Shown: one piece after another, positions 15,118 to 24,158 of the stretch
Numbering within the stretch: the first letter of the stretch is position 1
How the letters are laid out: each line of letters begins with the position of its first letter
DNA from: Oscillospiraceae bacterium
Lineage (GTDB): Bacteria > Bacillota_A > Clostridia > Oscillospirales > Ruminococcaceae
Reading direction: 5' to 3'
Assembly: GCA_017829075.1 (NCBI GenBank)
Contig: JAGAJA010000082.1
Span: 1 to 48,576 of the forward strand
DNA: 48,576 bases
Made by a program: the position numbers and the translations under genes
The notes under the pieces: model-generated
Told to the model about the DNA's origin: nothing
The model's input: only the letters and a program-made list of their open reading frames with translations
Database searches by the model: none

Positions 15118-16281
15118 ATGGACGATATGAAGAAGCTTGTTGAAAAATACAAGCGCGAGCTTATGGAATACAGCCGGACGGCGGCAAAGCCGGAAAAGCT
15201 CAGCTTCCCGGAAATGCTCCCGGAAGAGCCCGAAGCGGCGCCTGAGCCTGCCGCAGTCCGCTCCGCGCCGCCAAAGGCAGAGGTTCCCGCCGCGGAAATG
15301 CCCTCAGCGCCCGATGAGTTTTCCACCGATGAACGCCCGGATTTCTGGAGCGCTCCGGAGGACGAGCCGGAACAGCGAAAGCCCCGTATCGTTGGCTATT
15401 CAGACGACCAGAGTGCGCTGAATTCCCTTGAAAAATACTTTGCGGACTTGGGCAGCTCCGACCGCTCAGAACAGTCCACGCAAACGGAACAGCTGGCTCC
15501 GGAAGCGCCCCAGACAGAGGAACAGCCGTACAACGAGCTTCTCGCTCAGTCCTCCCCGGAAGCCCCCCAGCTAGATATCACCAACAGCGCAGTTTCCCCG
15601 GAAACAAACTTTGTCACCGAGCAGGAAGAGCCGCAGCAGCCGGATCAGTTCCCCCGAAGCGGCGAAGTCACTGCGGCAGAGCCGGGACAGATAGAAAATC
15701 TCGGCGAAATTCCGGAAAGCGGGCAAAACCCGGAGGAGCAGCTCGGACGGCGCAGCTTCGAAAACCAGACCCCTCCGAGAAACTCACGAGAGGATATAAA
15801 GCCCCTTGTCCAGCAGCAGAACGATGGATTTCCACAGTTCCCGCCGGAGCCGGAATATGCCGACATTGACGAGTTCATGAAAGCAAATCAGCGGCTCGGA
15901 ACACTGCGGTTCCGCACCTACACTGCCCGGAACGCTCTGCCTGTTCCCAACGCAAATATAGTTGTATTCAAGAACATCGGCGGCAGCAAGCACATTTTCT
16001 ATACCCTGACCACAGACAATAGCGGTCAGACCGATATCGTAACGCTTCCCGCCTCGCCAAGCTCCCTCTCCCAGTCCCCAACCAGCGGAATTCAGCCCTA
16101 TGCGCTATATGATGCCGATATAACCGCCGAGGGGTTCATTCCAGTGTCGATAAGAAAGCTGCCGCTTTTTGAGGGAATACTTTCAGTCCAGCGCGCAGCT
16201 ATGGTTCCCAGCACCGGCACTGAATCCGGCGAAACTATCACCGAAGAGGAACCTAACCTTACGGAGGTGTCAGATGCCTGA
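15118..16281 (+). CDS. Pro/Glu-rich protein with C-terminal CarboxypepD_reg/CnaB-like domain
   Basis: 387 residues. Residues 1-20 form a charged helix, 25-240 are low-complexity Pro/Glu/Ser/Gln-rich and probably disordered, and about 250-360 form a beta sandwich of the carboxypeptidase-regulatory type (LGTLRFRTYTARNALPVPNANIVVF ... TDNSGQTDIVTLP split over strands), ending in an acidic tail. No signal peptide. AGGAGG precedes the ATG at 15118. It overlaps the following SpoIID-like gene by 8 bp, so the two are made together and probably act in the same envelope or spore structure. The specific role is unknown. Confidence 0.75.
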   Translation: MDDMKKLVEKYKRELMEYSRTAAKPEKLSFPEMLPEEPEAAPEPAAVRSAPPKAEVPAAEMPSAPDEFSTDERPDFWSAPEDEPEQRKPRIVGYSDDQSALNSLEKYFADLGSSDRSEQSTQTEQLAPEAPQTEEQPYNELLAQSSPEAPQLDITNSAVSPETNFVTEQEEPQQPDQFPRSGEVTAAEPGQIENLGEIPESGQNPEEQLGRRSFENQTPPRNSREDIKPLVQQQNDGFPQFPPEPEYADIDEFMKANQRLGTLRFRTYTARNALPVPNANIVVFKNIGGSKHIFYTLTTDNSGQTDIVTLPASPSSLSQSPTSGIQPYALYDADITAEGFIPVSIRKLPLFEGILSVQRAAMVPSTGTESGETITEEEPNLTEVSDA

Positions 16282-17647
16282 TATTCCTGTACCCGCAATA
16301 CCCGAAAACATAACCGTCCACCTCGGCCCGCCTAACTCCGGTGCAGAAAATGTGACGCTCTCCTTTCCTGACTATATAAAGAACGTGGCGAGCAGCGAAA
16401 TATATCCCACATGGCCGGAGGCGGCGATCCGCGCTAACATCTATGCCCAGATATCCTTTGCGCTTAACCGTGTCTATACCGAATGGTACAGGAGCCGCGG
16501 CTATGATTTCGACATAACCAGCTCCACCCAGTACGATCAGGCGTTTGTCTACGGCAGGGATATTTTCAACAACATCAGCCAGATAGTTGACGAGGTGTTC
16601 AATAATTACGTTGTGCGGCAGGGAAGTGTTGAACCGCTTTTCACCCAGTTCTGCAACGGAACCACCGTCACCTGTCAGGGTCTGTCCCAGTGGGGAACAG
16701 TCGAGCTTGCAAACCGGGGCTACACTCCCTATGAAATGCTGCAATATTACTATGGAAACGACATCAATATAGTGCGAAACGCGCCCATTGAGCCGTATAT
16801 CGGAAGCTACCCCGGATCTCCCCTCGGCTTCGGCAGCGCCGGAAATGAAGTCCGCACCCTACAAGTGGAGCTGAACAGAATAGCCGACAACTACCCCGCT
16901 ATCCCCAAAATCGTCCCGGCAAACGGCTTCTTCAACGACAGCACCTCCGAGGCAGTGCGGGTATTTCAGGGGATTTTCGGACTTCCCCAGACCGGCATTG
17001 TCAACAAAGCAACATGGTATCAGATAAAGTACATCTATGTTGCAGTGAAGAACCTCGCGGAACTTACCTCCGAGGGCTTGTCGCCGTCAGAGGTAGAGCA
17101 GTTCTTTCCGCGCACTCTCAGCAACGGTGATTACGGGCTTCCGGTCAGATCGCTGCAATATTATCTTAATGTTATCGCCTATTTCAATCCTGAGATACCC
17201 AGTACCCCGATAAACGGAGTTTTCGACAATGTGACCGAAAATCAGGTCAAGTCGTTTGAAGCCTTCTACGGGCTGAACCCGGACGGCATTGTGGATTTCC
17301 GAACATGGGAGCTTATTCAGAGGATCTACAACGACATTCTTGCCGGACTGCCGGAGGGCTACGCCGGCAGCACCGCCGCCCTCTATCCCGGATATGTTCT
17401 TACTCCCGGAATGCAGAACAACGATGTCCGGGCGTTCCAGACCTACCTTAATCTTATCGGCAGAACCTACCGCGACATTCCAGAGATACCGGTAACAGGC
17501 TACTTCGGCGCAGAAACCGAAAATGCCGTGCGAATTTTTCAGGAACTTTTCGGAATTCCTGTTTCCGGAGTTGTCGGCGCACCAACATGGGACGCAGTTT
17601 CAAAGGAGTACAACTATATCCGCTTTGGAACTCCGCGAACAGGCTGA
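16274..17647 (+). CDS. SpoIID-like domain protein with three peptidoglycan-binding repeats
   Basis: 457 residues. The N-terminal domain (about 25-180) resembles SpoIID, the sporulation lytic transglycosylase: IKNVASSEIYPTWPEAAIRANIYAQ contains the conserved Glu, DITSSTQYDQAF matches the next block, and GLSQWGTVELANRGYTPYEMLQYYYG the C-terminal block (shown here only to name them). Three PG_binding_1 domains follow at about 193-255, 292-355 and 385-447, each with the FQ..FGL...G.V...TW pattern. No signal peptide is visible. GGAGGTG precedes the ATG, which overlaps the upstream stop. Likely role: binding or cutting peptidoglycan during sporulation or germination. Enzyme activity is inferred, since the usual His of SpoIID is not obvious. 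Confidence 0.82.
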   Translation: MPDIPVPAIPENITVHLGPPNSGAENVTLSFPDYIKNVASSEIYPTWPEAAIRANIYAQISFALNRVYTEWYRSRGYDFDITSSTQYDQAFVYGRDIFNNISQIVDEVFNNYVVRQGSVEPLFTQFCNGTTVTCQGLSQWGTVELANRGYTPYEMLQYYYGNDINIVRNAPIEPYIGSYPGSPLGFGSAGNEVRTLQVELNRIADNYPAIPKIVPANGFFNDSTSEAVRVFQGIFGLPQTGIVNKATWYQIKYIYVAVKNLAELTSEGLSPSEVEQFFPRTLSNGDYGLPVRSLQYYLNVIAYFNPEIPSTPINGVFDNVTENQVKSFEAFYGLNPDGIVDFRTWELIQRIYNDILAGLPEGYAGSTAALYPGYVLTPGMQNNDVRAFQTYLNLIGRTYRDIPEIPVTGYFGAETENAVRIFQELFGIPVSGVVGAPTWDAVSKEYNYIRFGTPRTG

Positions 17648-17660
17648 CCGCATATCTTTT

Positions 17661-17699
17661 CCATAAAAAACTGCCCCCGACTCGTTGAACCGGGGGCAG
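17661..17699. terminator. Terminator between convergent genes
   Basis: CTGCCCCCG ... CGGGGGCAG stem at 17671-17699. Read on the minus strand it is followed by TTTTTTATGG; on the plus strand by AATTCTGATTT. It probably serves both directions. Confidence 0.7.
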
Positions 17700-17724
17700 A
17701 ATTCTGATTTCAGCAAATCTAACC

Positions 17725-17743
17725 AGCATTATGAATTACTCTT
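17725..17743. repeat. Left copy of a 19-bp direct duplication flanking an element
   Basis: AGCATTATGAATTACTCTT, repeated at 18000-18018 with two mismatches, where it spans the stop codon of the membrane-protein gene. Confidence 0.7.
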
Positions 17744-17999
17744 CAGCTTGTAGAAAAAGTATCTTTTCAGGGTGACGAGAAGCCGTCAGATTCTAGGAAC
17801 CCGCATAGCGGCTAGGCTTTGTGCATGTTGCCCATTGTTGCCCGACATCGTGTCGGGCTTGGGGGCAACTGCACAAACATCGTGTTTGTGCCTGCCGTTA
17901 TGCGGAGGGGTTTTGCGCACAATACTTTTTGATATTGTATATGCAACAAGCGTTTTGCGCAAAACCAGCGACGAAGATGATGGTTTATCGACAGCCTGA
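17744..17999. mobile_element. MITE-like element, copy 2 (256 bp)
   Basis: Starts CAGCTTGTAGAAAAAG and ends TTTATCGACAGCCTGA, with the second inner motif TCAGGGTGACGAGAAGCC also present in copy 1. The interior holds further palindromes: CCCGACA-TCG-TGTCGGG, CACAAACA-TCG-TGTTTGTG and TTTTGCGCA / GCGCAAAA-type arms. It is flanked by 19-bp near-identical direct repeats. Apart from the terminator at 17671-17699, this element fills the 17648-18003 gap. Confidence 0.78.
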
Positions 18000-18018
18000 A
18001 GCATTATGAATAACGCTT
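18000..18018. repeat. Right copy of the 19-bp direct duplication
   Basis: AGCATTATGAATAACGCTT. It contains the stop codon (18004-18006) and last codons of the minus-strand gene, so the left copy at 17725-17743 is a duplicate of that gene's 3' end. This is what a target-site duplication would look like. Confidence 0.7.
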
Positions 18019-19563
18019 GTGATACATATAATCCTTAACTTCCTTGACTACAAACACCGCGATAATTCCGAAGCACGCAACAACGGAAAGAATGAACACA
18101 ATGCCGCAGATGATGTAATTTGTTCCCTTGAATATACCGGGTATCTCGGACAGACCCTGCTCGATAGCTGCATTCTGTGCTGCAACAGAGTTTGCGACCT
18201 TCAGGCTTCTCTCTGTGAATGTCATGAAGATAGAAGAGAAGTTGCAGGAAGCGATCATTGCGTAAAGTCCCAGAGTGCCGAACTTGGAGAAGCTATATCC
18301 GCACCACATGGCAACCGCAAGGAACAGCGTGATACCGCCGTAAGCGATAAAGTACATATAGTCCATTGCGCCGAGGGTGATAGCAGAATAATGCTGCTTA
18401 TCCCACATCAGGACAGCTACCATAGTGAAGACAAAGCTCAGAACTATCGAGCCAACACCGATAAGCACAGCCACAGCGGGCTTCTTGTCATTTTCGGAGA
18501 TCTTAAAGGAAAGCTTGCTCTTGATCTTGGTGAATGCAATAAGCGTAACTACCGCCGCAGCCACGAACGACAGAATAAGGAAGATCGTAGCCATCCACCA
18601 GCGGGTGGTCATGCCGTTGGAGCTTACCCAAGCGAGAGCGTCCTCGTCGCCGGCATTCGCAAGCTTCTTCGTGGGGTTATAGGTCTTGAAGATCCACAGA
18701 ATTCTGAACAGAATACCAATAAGATTTGTCACAGTCATTGAAGCGCCGAACGAGAAGTAGAATATCATCGCCCACTCGCCCTCGCGGACATATGTGATTG
18801 AGCCGACAAGCCCAGCCGCCATGATCAGCATAAGAACAACGCCCTGCGCAACGCCGGTATCGTCCAGCCAGCCGATCACGATAGACCAGTTACCACCGGC
18901 ATTTCCGATGTTTCCGTAAGCGGACATGCCAAAGGAAGCGAAAATCGCTGCGGCTGCCATTATAAGGAACAGCACTGCGGAAAGCTTTCCGCGCTTCCAC
19001 ATATCATTTGTCTGTTCATTCGTATACAACATATCGTCCGCATATTCGACCGAACTCTGGTAGATGCAGAAAATGCACGCTGCAAGGCAGATAACTGCGT
19101 CGATCGCGCCGAAGATACGCATGGAATTTCTGAAATTTGCAAACGGAATCATGATCGGAACAAGACCGATAAGAGCCTTTGCGCCAAAAACAGCGATCAG
19201 ATAGGACTTTGCAAAAGCGAAGCCCTTGAAAAAGCAGAATGAAAGCAAAAGCAGAATTCCAGTAATAACTATGTAGATAAGCACGATATTCACTATCGTG
19301 TCCCAGAGAGAAAGGATAACCTGATTGTTATCGATTTCACTCTGAGAAGCAAAGGTCTTGCCGAAAAGCTTTACAATACAAGCCTTGCCCTCCTCATTGT
19401 ACGCATTGCACTGGGCGTAAACCGGATTGATAAACAGCGGCTTCATCACCAGAAAGAACGTAACAACAGCCTCGATTACAGCAAAAGCCGCCATACCGAT
19501 GCCAATGATCTTGTTCAGCGGTGTTTTTCCTGCTGCGGTGTTGTTTACTGCGGCAGATGTCAT
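18004..19563 (-). CDS. Polytopic membrane protein, unknown function
   Basis: 519 residues with about eleven or twelve hydrophobic helices spread over the whole length (first at about 17-40, last at about 480-505), short loops and a basic C-terminus (YMYHKRYS). An extracytoplasmic loop after helix 1 contains two cysteines (AQCNAYNEEGKACIVK). No transporter signature is recognised. GGGAGGAAT precedes the ATG. It is monocistronic with a clear promoter. Its extreme 3' end is duplicated on the far side of the neighbouring small element. Confidence 0.75.
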   Translation of the reverse strand: MTSAAVNNTAAGKTPLNKIIGIGMAAFAVIEAVVTFFLVMKPLFINPVYAQCNAYNEEGKACIVKLFGKTFASQSEIDNNQVILSLWDTIVNIVLIYIVITGILLLLSFCFFKGFAFAKSYLIAVFGAKALIGLVPIMIPFANFRNSMRIFGAIDAVICLAACIFCIYQSSVEYADDMLYTNEQTNDMWKRGKLSAVLFLIMAAAAIFASFGMSAYGNIGNAGGNWSIVIGWLDDTGVAQGVVLMLIMAAGLVGSITYVREGEWAMIFYFSFGASMTVTNLIGILFRILWIFKTYNPTKKLANAGDEDALAWVSSNGMTTRWWMATIFLILSFVAAAVVTLIAFTKIKSKLSFKISENDKKPAVAVLIGVGSIVLSFVFTMVAVLMWDKQHYSAITLGAMDYMYFIAYGGITLFLAVAMWCGYSFSKFGTLGLYAMIASCNFSSIFMTFTERSLKVANSVAAQNAAIEQGLSEIPGIFKGTNYIICGIVFILSVVACFGIIAVFVVKEVKDYMYHKRYS

Positions 19564-19639
19564 TTGGTTATTCCTCCCTAATCAGAACGGCACACGCACA
19601 TTCCCCTGCGCACTGCGCCATACTATATAATTCTATTAA

Positions 19640-19668
19640 ATTATAACATATTCCCGCCGGATTTGCAA
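19640..19668 (-). promoter_or_regulatory. SigA-type promoter of the polytopic membrane protein
   Basis: TTGCAA-17 bp-TATAAT on the minus strand. A 14-bp perfect palindrome ATTTTGTACAAAAT lies 37 bp upstream at 19706-19719. Confidence 0.75.
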
Positions 19669-19756
19669 GCAACTACTCACAAATTCGGGCATACGCTTTC
19701 AACAAATTTTGTACAAAATATTTGTGCAAAATACAGAGTATATTTTGGAATATATA

Positions 19757-21415
19757 TCACTGAACAGCCTCTGCGGAATATGTATCTCCCACGTCCCTGC
19801 CGATATCGCAGGTGTAAACGAACTCTACCTTGTCGCCCTCGCTGAGCGTAAAGTCAGAGGCAGACATCTCCGGAAATTCGCCGTTGACCCGATACATCCA
19901 GCCGCTCAGCTCACCAAAGCCGAATTCATAGATATAACCGATCCCCCGGACATATGTTCCCCACGCGCTCCCGGTGTAGTCCACCCGCACACGCTGCTCC
20001 CGCGCCGCCGCGGTAAGTGCATCGAATGCGGAAGCCCCCTCCGGCAGCAGCACCTCGCAGCTTTTGATGACATATCCGTCCTGCGGTATCACCTCAGCCG
20101 GATTTACCGAAATGTCTATCCAGTCCATTTTATCAAGAGCCGCCAGACAGTCAGCAGAAACCGTGACCCGCATTGTGCCTGTCCCGCTCTGGGAATAATA
20201 TTCCTCCGGAGTTTTTATGTCCAGCAGCCATACTCCTCCGCCCAGCAGCGCCAGAACCGCCGCCAAAGCTGCAAGCGCCTTTTTCCGCCTTACAATGAAT
20301 ATCACCGCGCAGATAACCGCCGCCAGCCCGAATACTGATGAAATTATCGCCTTGATGTGATTCCCTGTCAGACCTCCGCTCTCCGCCGGGCTATCCTCGG
20401 ATATCGGCTCACTGGAAGTCTGTATCTCTCCGACAGGCTCGGCAGTGGAAATCTCATCGGACTGCTCTGTTTCCTCCGGCTGAGTGATTTCAGCCGCCGG
20501 AACAGCCTCAAATAAATTCTCGCCGCGTTCCAGAAGCGCCAGCGCCGTGAAAGCCTCTAGCGCCTGAGCGGTGGCAAGCCCGTTGATTTCCCCGTCCGGG
20601 AGATGCGCGTAGCCTCCCTCTCTGCGGTATTCCTCCAGCATCTGCGCCGCTTCCTCGGCTTTATCGGTTCTCCCGGCGGCGCACAGCGCAATCACCGCCT
20701 GCGCAGTGCTCTCGCAGTTGCGTATCCCCATTGAGGTGTAGCCGCCCTCAATGCCGCACAGCCAGTCCGCTCCGCGCTGCGCCGACTGCTCCGCCTCCGG
20801 AGTATCCGCTCCGGACAGAGCATACACCGCCGCCGCAGTTATATCCACGTCCCCGGTGTCGCCAAACAGTGAGAAGCTGCCGTCCTCGTGCTGCCTTGAA
20901 ATGATGTATTCCGACAGGGTTTCTGCGGTGTTGACGGCATTTTCCGGCGGCTGCTCCCCGGTGACATTCAGCGCGATAAGCGCCCATATATACGCGTTGA
21001 AGCCCTGTCTGTCCAGAGTTTCATTGCCGAATACCGCAAGATCCGCGGCAGTTCTTGTATCTCCCCCCACCGCCGCAAGGCATATCGCCGCCCGCTGATA
21101 TTCAGTAGGCTTCACAAAGCCTCCCGACTCCGAAAGCTCTGCGATCTTTGCCTCGATAGACGCCGCGTAATCTTCCGCACCATCAGCTCCGTAAAGCCTT
21201 GCCCGGCAGTAAGCCGCCCAGTCCGCATATCCGAACTCCAGACCGACCCAGAAGCCCTCCGCGCCGCGGTTTTCGGTGAAATACCCGAAGCATTCCTCCG
21301 CAAGCAGCGCATAGTCAACGCTCTCTGAGCTTTCAGCCGCCGCCGAAAAAGCGGTCTGCACCGCACAAATCAACGCAATGCAGACCGCTGTTATATTCCG
21401 TAAAATGCGCTTCAT
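19757..21415 (-). CDS. Surface protein: terpenoid-cyclase-like alpha barrel plus DUF4430 (transcobalamin-like) domain
   Basis: 552 residues. Signal peptide (1-28), then helical repeats of the prenyltransferase/squalene-cyclase or transcobalamin alpha-barrel type (about 30-310; QHEDGSFSLFG, REGGYAHLPDGEINGLATAQALEA are repeat cores), a Ser/Glu/Pro linker, two membrane helices joined by RRKKA (about 350-396), and a C-terminal DUF4430 domain (about 405-540; VLLPEGASAFDALTAA, GELSGWMYRVNGEFP). In animal B12 carriers the same two folds are joined, so a cobamide or small-ligand binding role is possible but not shown. The membrane hairpin would leave both domains outside the cell. It starts 3 bp after the next gene upstream and is translated with it. 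Confidence 0.78.
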   Translation of the reverse strand: MKRILRNITAVCIALICAVQTAFSAAAESSESVDYALLAEECFGYFTENRGAEGFWVGLEFGYADWAAYCRARLYGADGAEDYAASIEAKIAELSESGGFVKPTEYQRAAICLAAVGGDTRTAADLAVFGNETLDRQGFNAYIWALIALNVTGEQPPENAVNTAETLSEYIISRQHEDGSFSLFGDTGDVDITAAAVYALSGADTPEAEQSAQRGADWLCGIEGGYTSMGIRNCESTAQAVIALCAAGRTDKAEEAAQMLEEYRREGGYAHLPDGEINGLATAQALEAFTALALLERGENLFEAVPAAEITQPEETEQSDEISTAEPVGEIQTSSEPISEDSPAESGGLTGNHIKAIISSVFGLAAVICAVIFIVRRKKALAALAAVLALLGGGVWLLDIKTPEEYYSQSGTGTMRVTVSADCLAALDKMDWIDISVNPAEVIPQDGYVIKSCEVLLPEGASAFDALTAAAREQRVRVDYTGSAWGTYVRGIGYIYEFGFGELSGWMYRVNGEFPEMSASDFTLSEGDKVEFVYTCDIGRDVGDTYSAEAVQ

Positions 21416-21418
21416 GAA

Positions 21419-22285
21419 TTACTGCTTCTTTGCAAGCGCAATACCTGCACCTGCGAGAACTACGACTGCGAAAGCAACCGCAACGCCCTCAATACCGGTA
21501 GCAGGAGAGCCCTTGTCGTCCTCAGCCGCGTCACCTGCTTCTTCTTCAGAGGAAGTGTCAGCCGCGCCTTCGCCTGCGTCGGAAGTGTCGGAGTTAAGCT
21601 CGTTGGTCAGCAGCTCAACAGCGTTGTCAACGTCCTCCTGAGTGGACTCGTAAATAGCGAGCGCTTCCATAGCGGAGGTGAACTTGTATTCGTCAATATC
21701 GGAGTCCTTGAGATCAGCGCAGAGCTTGATGAGATCTGCCTTGTTCACAAGGGTCTTGAGCGCAGCCGCGCCGCCCCATGAGGAGTTGTCAATGCCGAGG
21801 TCTGCGCCGTAGCCGTATACAGTGAACTCAAAGCACAGAACATCGCCGTCAGCGGGTGCATAGTCGCCGATACCCACCTGCGCATACTCGTCGTTTATGA
21901 AGTAAGTCCAGCCGCTCTCCGGAGTATAATCCATTGCGCTGAGATAGCCCTCTGCGGATCTTCCGGTCATCTCCGGGCAAACCGCTGCAACAGCGTCGGG
22001 AACATATGTTCCGTAATCCTCGTCAGCAAAAGCGGTGATGTAAGCGCCGTAGCCAGTGTCCTCGGTAAGTACCTCTGCCGCTCTCTCAACAACGTCAAGA
22101 CCGGTGTCGCCCTCGTAGAACGGAACCTTTGTCGGCTCAACGGTGAAGCCCTGACCGATAGTTGTCTTGTCAGCCATGAAATAAACATATCCAGCGGGTG
22201 TATCCTCTGCAAATGCGCAGAAAGACGCAGCTGCTGCCGCAACAGCCATAGCGGCTGCCGCTGAAACAATTCTTCTGAAATTCAT
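21419..22285 (-). CDS. DUF4430-like surface protein with SPATG sorting signal
   Basis: 288 residues. Signal peptide (1-26), a DUF4430-like domain (about 29-145; YEGDTGLDVVERAAEVL, ESGWTYFINDEYAQVGIGDYAP), a helical region (150-235), an acidic spacer, and a C-terminal cell-wall signal: SPATG at 260-264, a hydrophobic stretch, then KKQ. SPxTG is a sortase motif known in Clostridia (class B type), so the protein should be attached to peptidoglycan. GGAGG precedes the ATG at 22285, which is chosen over an upstream frame for that reason. First gene of a two-gene operon with the alpha-barrel/DUF4430 protein. No sortase gene is in this window. Confidence 0.78.
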   Translation of the reverse strand: MNFRRIVSAAAAMAVAAAAASFCAFAEDTPAGYVYFMADKTTIGQGFTVEPTKVPFYEGDTGLDVVERAAEVLTEDTGYGAYITAFADEDYGTYVPDAVAAVCPEMTGRSAEGYLSAMDYTPESGWTYFINDEYAQVGIGDYAPADGDVLCFEFTVYGYGADLGIDNSSWGGAAALKTLVNKADLIKLCADLKDSDIDEYKFTSAMEALAIYESTQEDVDNAVELLTNELNSDTSDAGEGAADTSSEEEAGDAAEDDKGSPATGIEGVAVAFAVVVLAGAGIALAKKQ

Positions 22286-22344
22286 TCTTTTGTTCCTCCA
22301 AATATACATTGCGGCAAATCAATATTCTGCCGCTATACCTTGAT

Positions 22345-22373
22345 ATTATATACCTTTTTGTCTGTTTTGTCAA
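22345..22373 (-). promoter_or_regulatory. Consensus SigA promoter of the DUF4430 operon
   Basis: TTGACA-17 bp-TATAAT on the minus strand. The leader contains a CGGCAGAATATTG/CAATATTCTGCCG-like fold region but no recognised riboswitch. Confidence 0.8.
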
Positions 22374-22403
22374 TATTAATGAGCCAAAATAGTGAGAAAT
22401 AAC

Positions 22404-22436
22404 AAAAAAACGTGCGGAAAATAGAATTTCCGCACG
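22404..22436 (-). terminator. Intrinsic terminator after the PPTase gene
   Basis: CGTGCGGAAA / TTTCCGCACG stem (22411-22436) followed on the minus strand by TTTTTTTGTT. Confidence 0.88.
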
Positions 22437-22441
22437 AAATA

Positions 22442-23071
22442 TTACAGTTTGTTATATTCCTCCAACAAATCCCGAAGCTGTATAACGCGTATCTCGGCAG
22501 TATCCGCGCCCTTTCCGGAGATCCCGATAATGTAATCGCCGCAGTCGATAGACCGGGTATCCCGCAGAACGGTGGTATCCGCGCCCCGGAGATCCGCCGC
22601 AATTCCAGTTCCAAGCCGTTTTAGGAACGCTTCCTTCTGCACCCATAGCCTTACGAAATCCTCTCCGGATCTCACCAGCGGTTTTTCCGAGTCGTTCAGG
22701 ACTCTGGAATACAGCCTTTCACTTACCCGCCGGGAGCGTTTCTCAATATCCGCGCCGATCTCTCCCTCGTCCGAGAATGCCGCGCATACCGCGCCGCGGG
22801 TGTGAGAAATGGAGAATTGCAGATCAGAGCCTACGATATAAGGCTTCCCGAAGCTGCCGTGGGTATAACGTATGCAGTCCCGGTGGATCCCGGTGCGCCT
22901 GCTGATCTCATAGCTTGTCAGCAGCCCCGCCGCCAGCGACAGCAGTTTATCCTCTTCAAACCTTTTCTTAGCGATCTTTCCTCGCCGATAAGGGGAAAGG
23001 AATTCCACATACCTCTGCGCCTCGGCGAATGTCACTCCGCCGATCTCCGCAACAATTAAGTCAGATCCCAT
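22442..23071 (-). CDS. 4'-phosphopantetheinyl transferase, Sfp type
   Basis: Transfers the phosphopantetheine arm of CoA to a carrier protein serine. 209 residues from the ATG at 23071, which has GCGGAGAG before it. Motifs: FGKPY (74-78), FSISHTRG (86-93), the Mg-binding GADIE (D108, E110) and WVQKEAFLK (E147, K151). It overlaps the beta-repeat secreted protein gene by 16 bp. No NRPS or PKS lies in the window, so it may serve as the housekeeping enzyme for fatty-acid ACP or act on a cluster elsewhere. A strong terminator follows. Confidence 0.92.
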   Translation of the reverse strand: MGSDLIVAEIGGVTFAEAQRYVEFLSPYRRGKIAKKRFEEDKLLSLAAGLLTSYEISRRTGIHRDCIRYTHGSFGKPYIVGSDLQFSISHTRGAVCAAFSDEGEIGADIEKRSRRVSERLYSRVLNDSEKPLVRSGEDFVRLWVQKEAFLKRLGTGIAADLRGADTTVLRDTRSIDCGDYIIGISGKGADTAEIRVIQLRDLLEEYNKL

Positions 23072-24120
23072 ATCTCTCCGCAGATATACCATTTGCCGCC
23101 GATGTAAACCATCTTCACCTCAAACTCCTCAGAAGAGGTCTTCCCGTCAAACACGACATTTGATTTTACATTTGCATTATATGCCTTGGTGATATTGCCG
23201 CAGCCATCGAAAAGCGCCTTCTCCTCGTCGGTCAGGGTCTTGAGGATATTCGTGATCTTGGTTACCTCCAGCTTTACAGATTTAACATCTCCGTTCTCCT
23301 CAAACAGCGGATCACACACAACCTTGCAGAACTTGTTTACGAAATCCTCATAGGACATATCCGCAAAAATGCCGGGATCCTCCATTGCCGCAACCGCAGC
23401 CTTATATTCATTCTGTGACTTTTTGAGCAAAGCCGCCGGAGTTGCGTCCTTTATCGCGCCGTAATAATCCTTATCCACCATCATCTTTGTCATCAGCGTT
23501 GTCAGACGGTCGCCGATCGCTTTCATGGTGTTTACTGTTTCCAGCAGACTGGTCAGCTTTTTGCAGGTGTTCTTTCCGTTGATAGTCACCTTTGCGTTTC
23601 TGCTGAGCGACATACTCTTAGGTGTACCGGAGAAGGTACCGGTCTTGTTGACGGTAAGAGTTCCGTATATCGTAACTGCCGCCTTGTTTGTGGTGAGCTT
23701 GATCGCGCCGGAATCTGAGATCTTACTGCCGCTGTATGTATACAGCTTTCCGCTTACCATCAGGGTAGAGTTTGATTTCAGGAAAAGAGTTCCCCTGATA
23801 TACAGCGAGCCTTTTGTACCAATAGTAAGCTTAACGCCGCTGTTCACGGTAAGAGTTGTCCCTTTGGGGATCTCCACTTTCTTGGATAAGGTGACATTCT
23901 TCTTTAAAACATAGCTTTTTCCAGCTTCAAGCGCGGATTTTCCGTCCCATGTCTTTACCGAGGAAACGCCCATTTCCCTTTCGATATAGACCGTCTGATC
24001 CTGCGGCACGCTCTCTGCGAAAGCAACAGAAGACGATACAGCCATTACCGCCGCGCCCAGCAGCAGCGCAGTGATCTTCCTTCCAATACTTCCTATTCTT
24101 CCTGTCTTGTTCAAAACCAT
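23056..24120 (-). CDS. Secreted protein with beta-repeat domain, unknown function
   Basis: 354 residues with a long N-terminal signal peptide (cleavage near AFAES, about residue 36). Residues 60-185 are short repeats of a right-handed beta type (KNVTLSKKVEIPKGTTLTV, GSLYIRGTLFLKSNSTLMVSG as repeat cores), similar to polymer-forming surface domains. Residues 190-354 are a mixed helical/beta domain ending in MVYIGGKWYICGEIWDLT, reminiscent of the small NTF2-like secreted domains of Firmicutes. AGGAGG lies just before the ATG. It probably belongs to the SGNH-Rsm22 transcript upstream (38-bp gap) and overlaps the PPTase gene. Confidence 0.75.
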   Translation of the reverse strand: MVLNKTGRIGSIGRKITALLLGAAVMAVSSSVAFAESVPQDQTVYIEREMGVSSVKTWDGKSALEAGKSYVLKKNVTLSKKVEIPKGTTLTVNSGVKLTIGTKGSLYIRGTLFLKSNSTLMVSGKLYTYSGSKISDSGAIKLTTNKAAVTIYGTLTVNKTGTFSGTPKSMSLSRNAKVTINGKNTCKKLTSLLETVNTMKAIGDRLTTLMTKMMVDKDYYGAIKDATPAALLKKSQNEYKAAVAAMEDPGIFADMSYEDFVNKFCKVVCDPLFEENGDVKSVKLEVTKITNILKTLTDEEKALFDGCGNITKAYNANVKSNVVFDGKTSSEEFEVKMVYIGGKWYICGEIWDLT

Positions 24121-24158
24121 TACCTCCTGTAAAATATATTTATTGACCTAAGCAATTT

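Noticed and set aside
16098..16298. Small frames inside the SpoIID-like operon
   Set aside because: They overlap well-supported plus-strand genes with strong ribosome sites.
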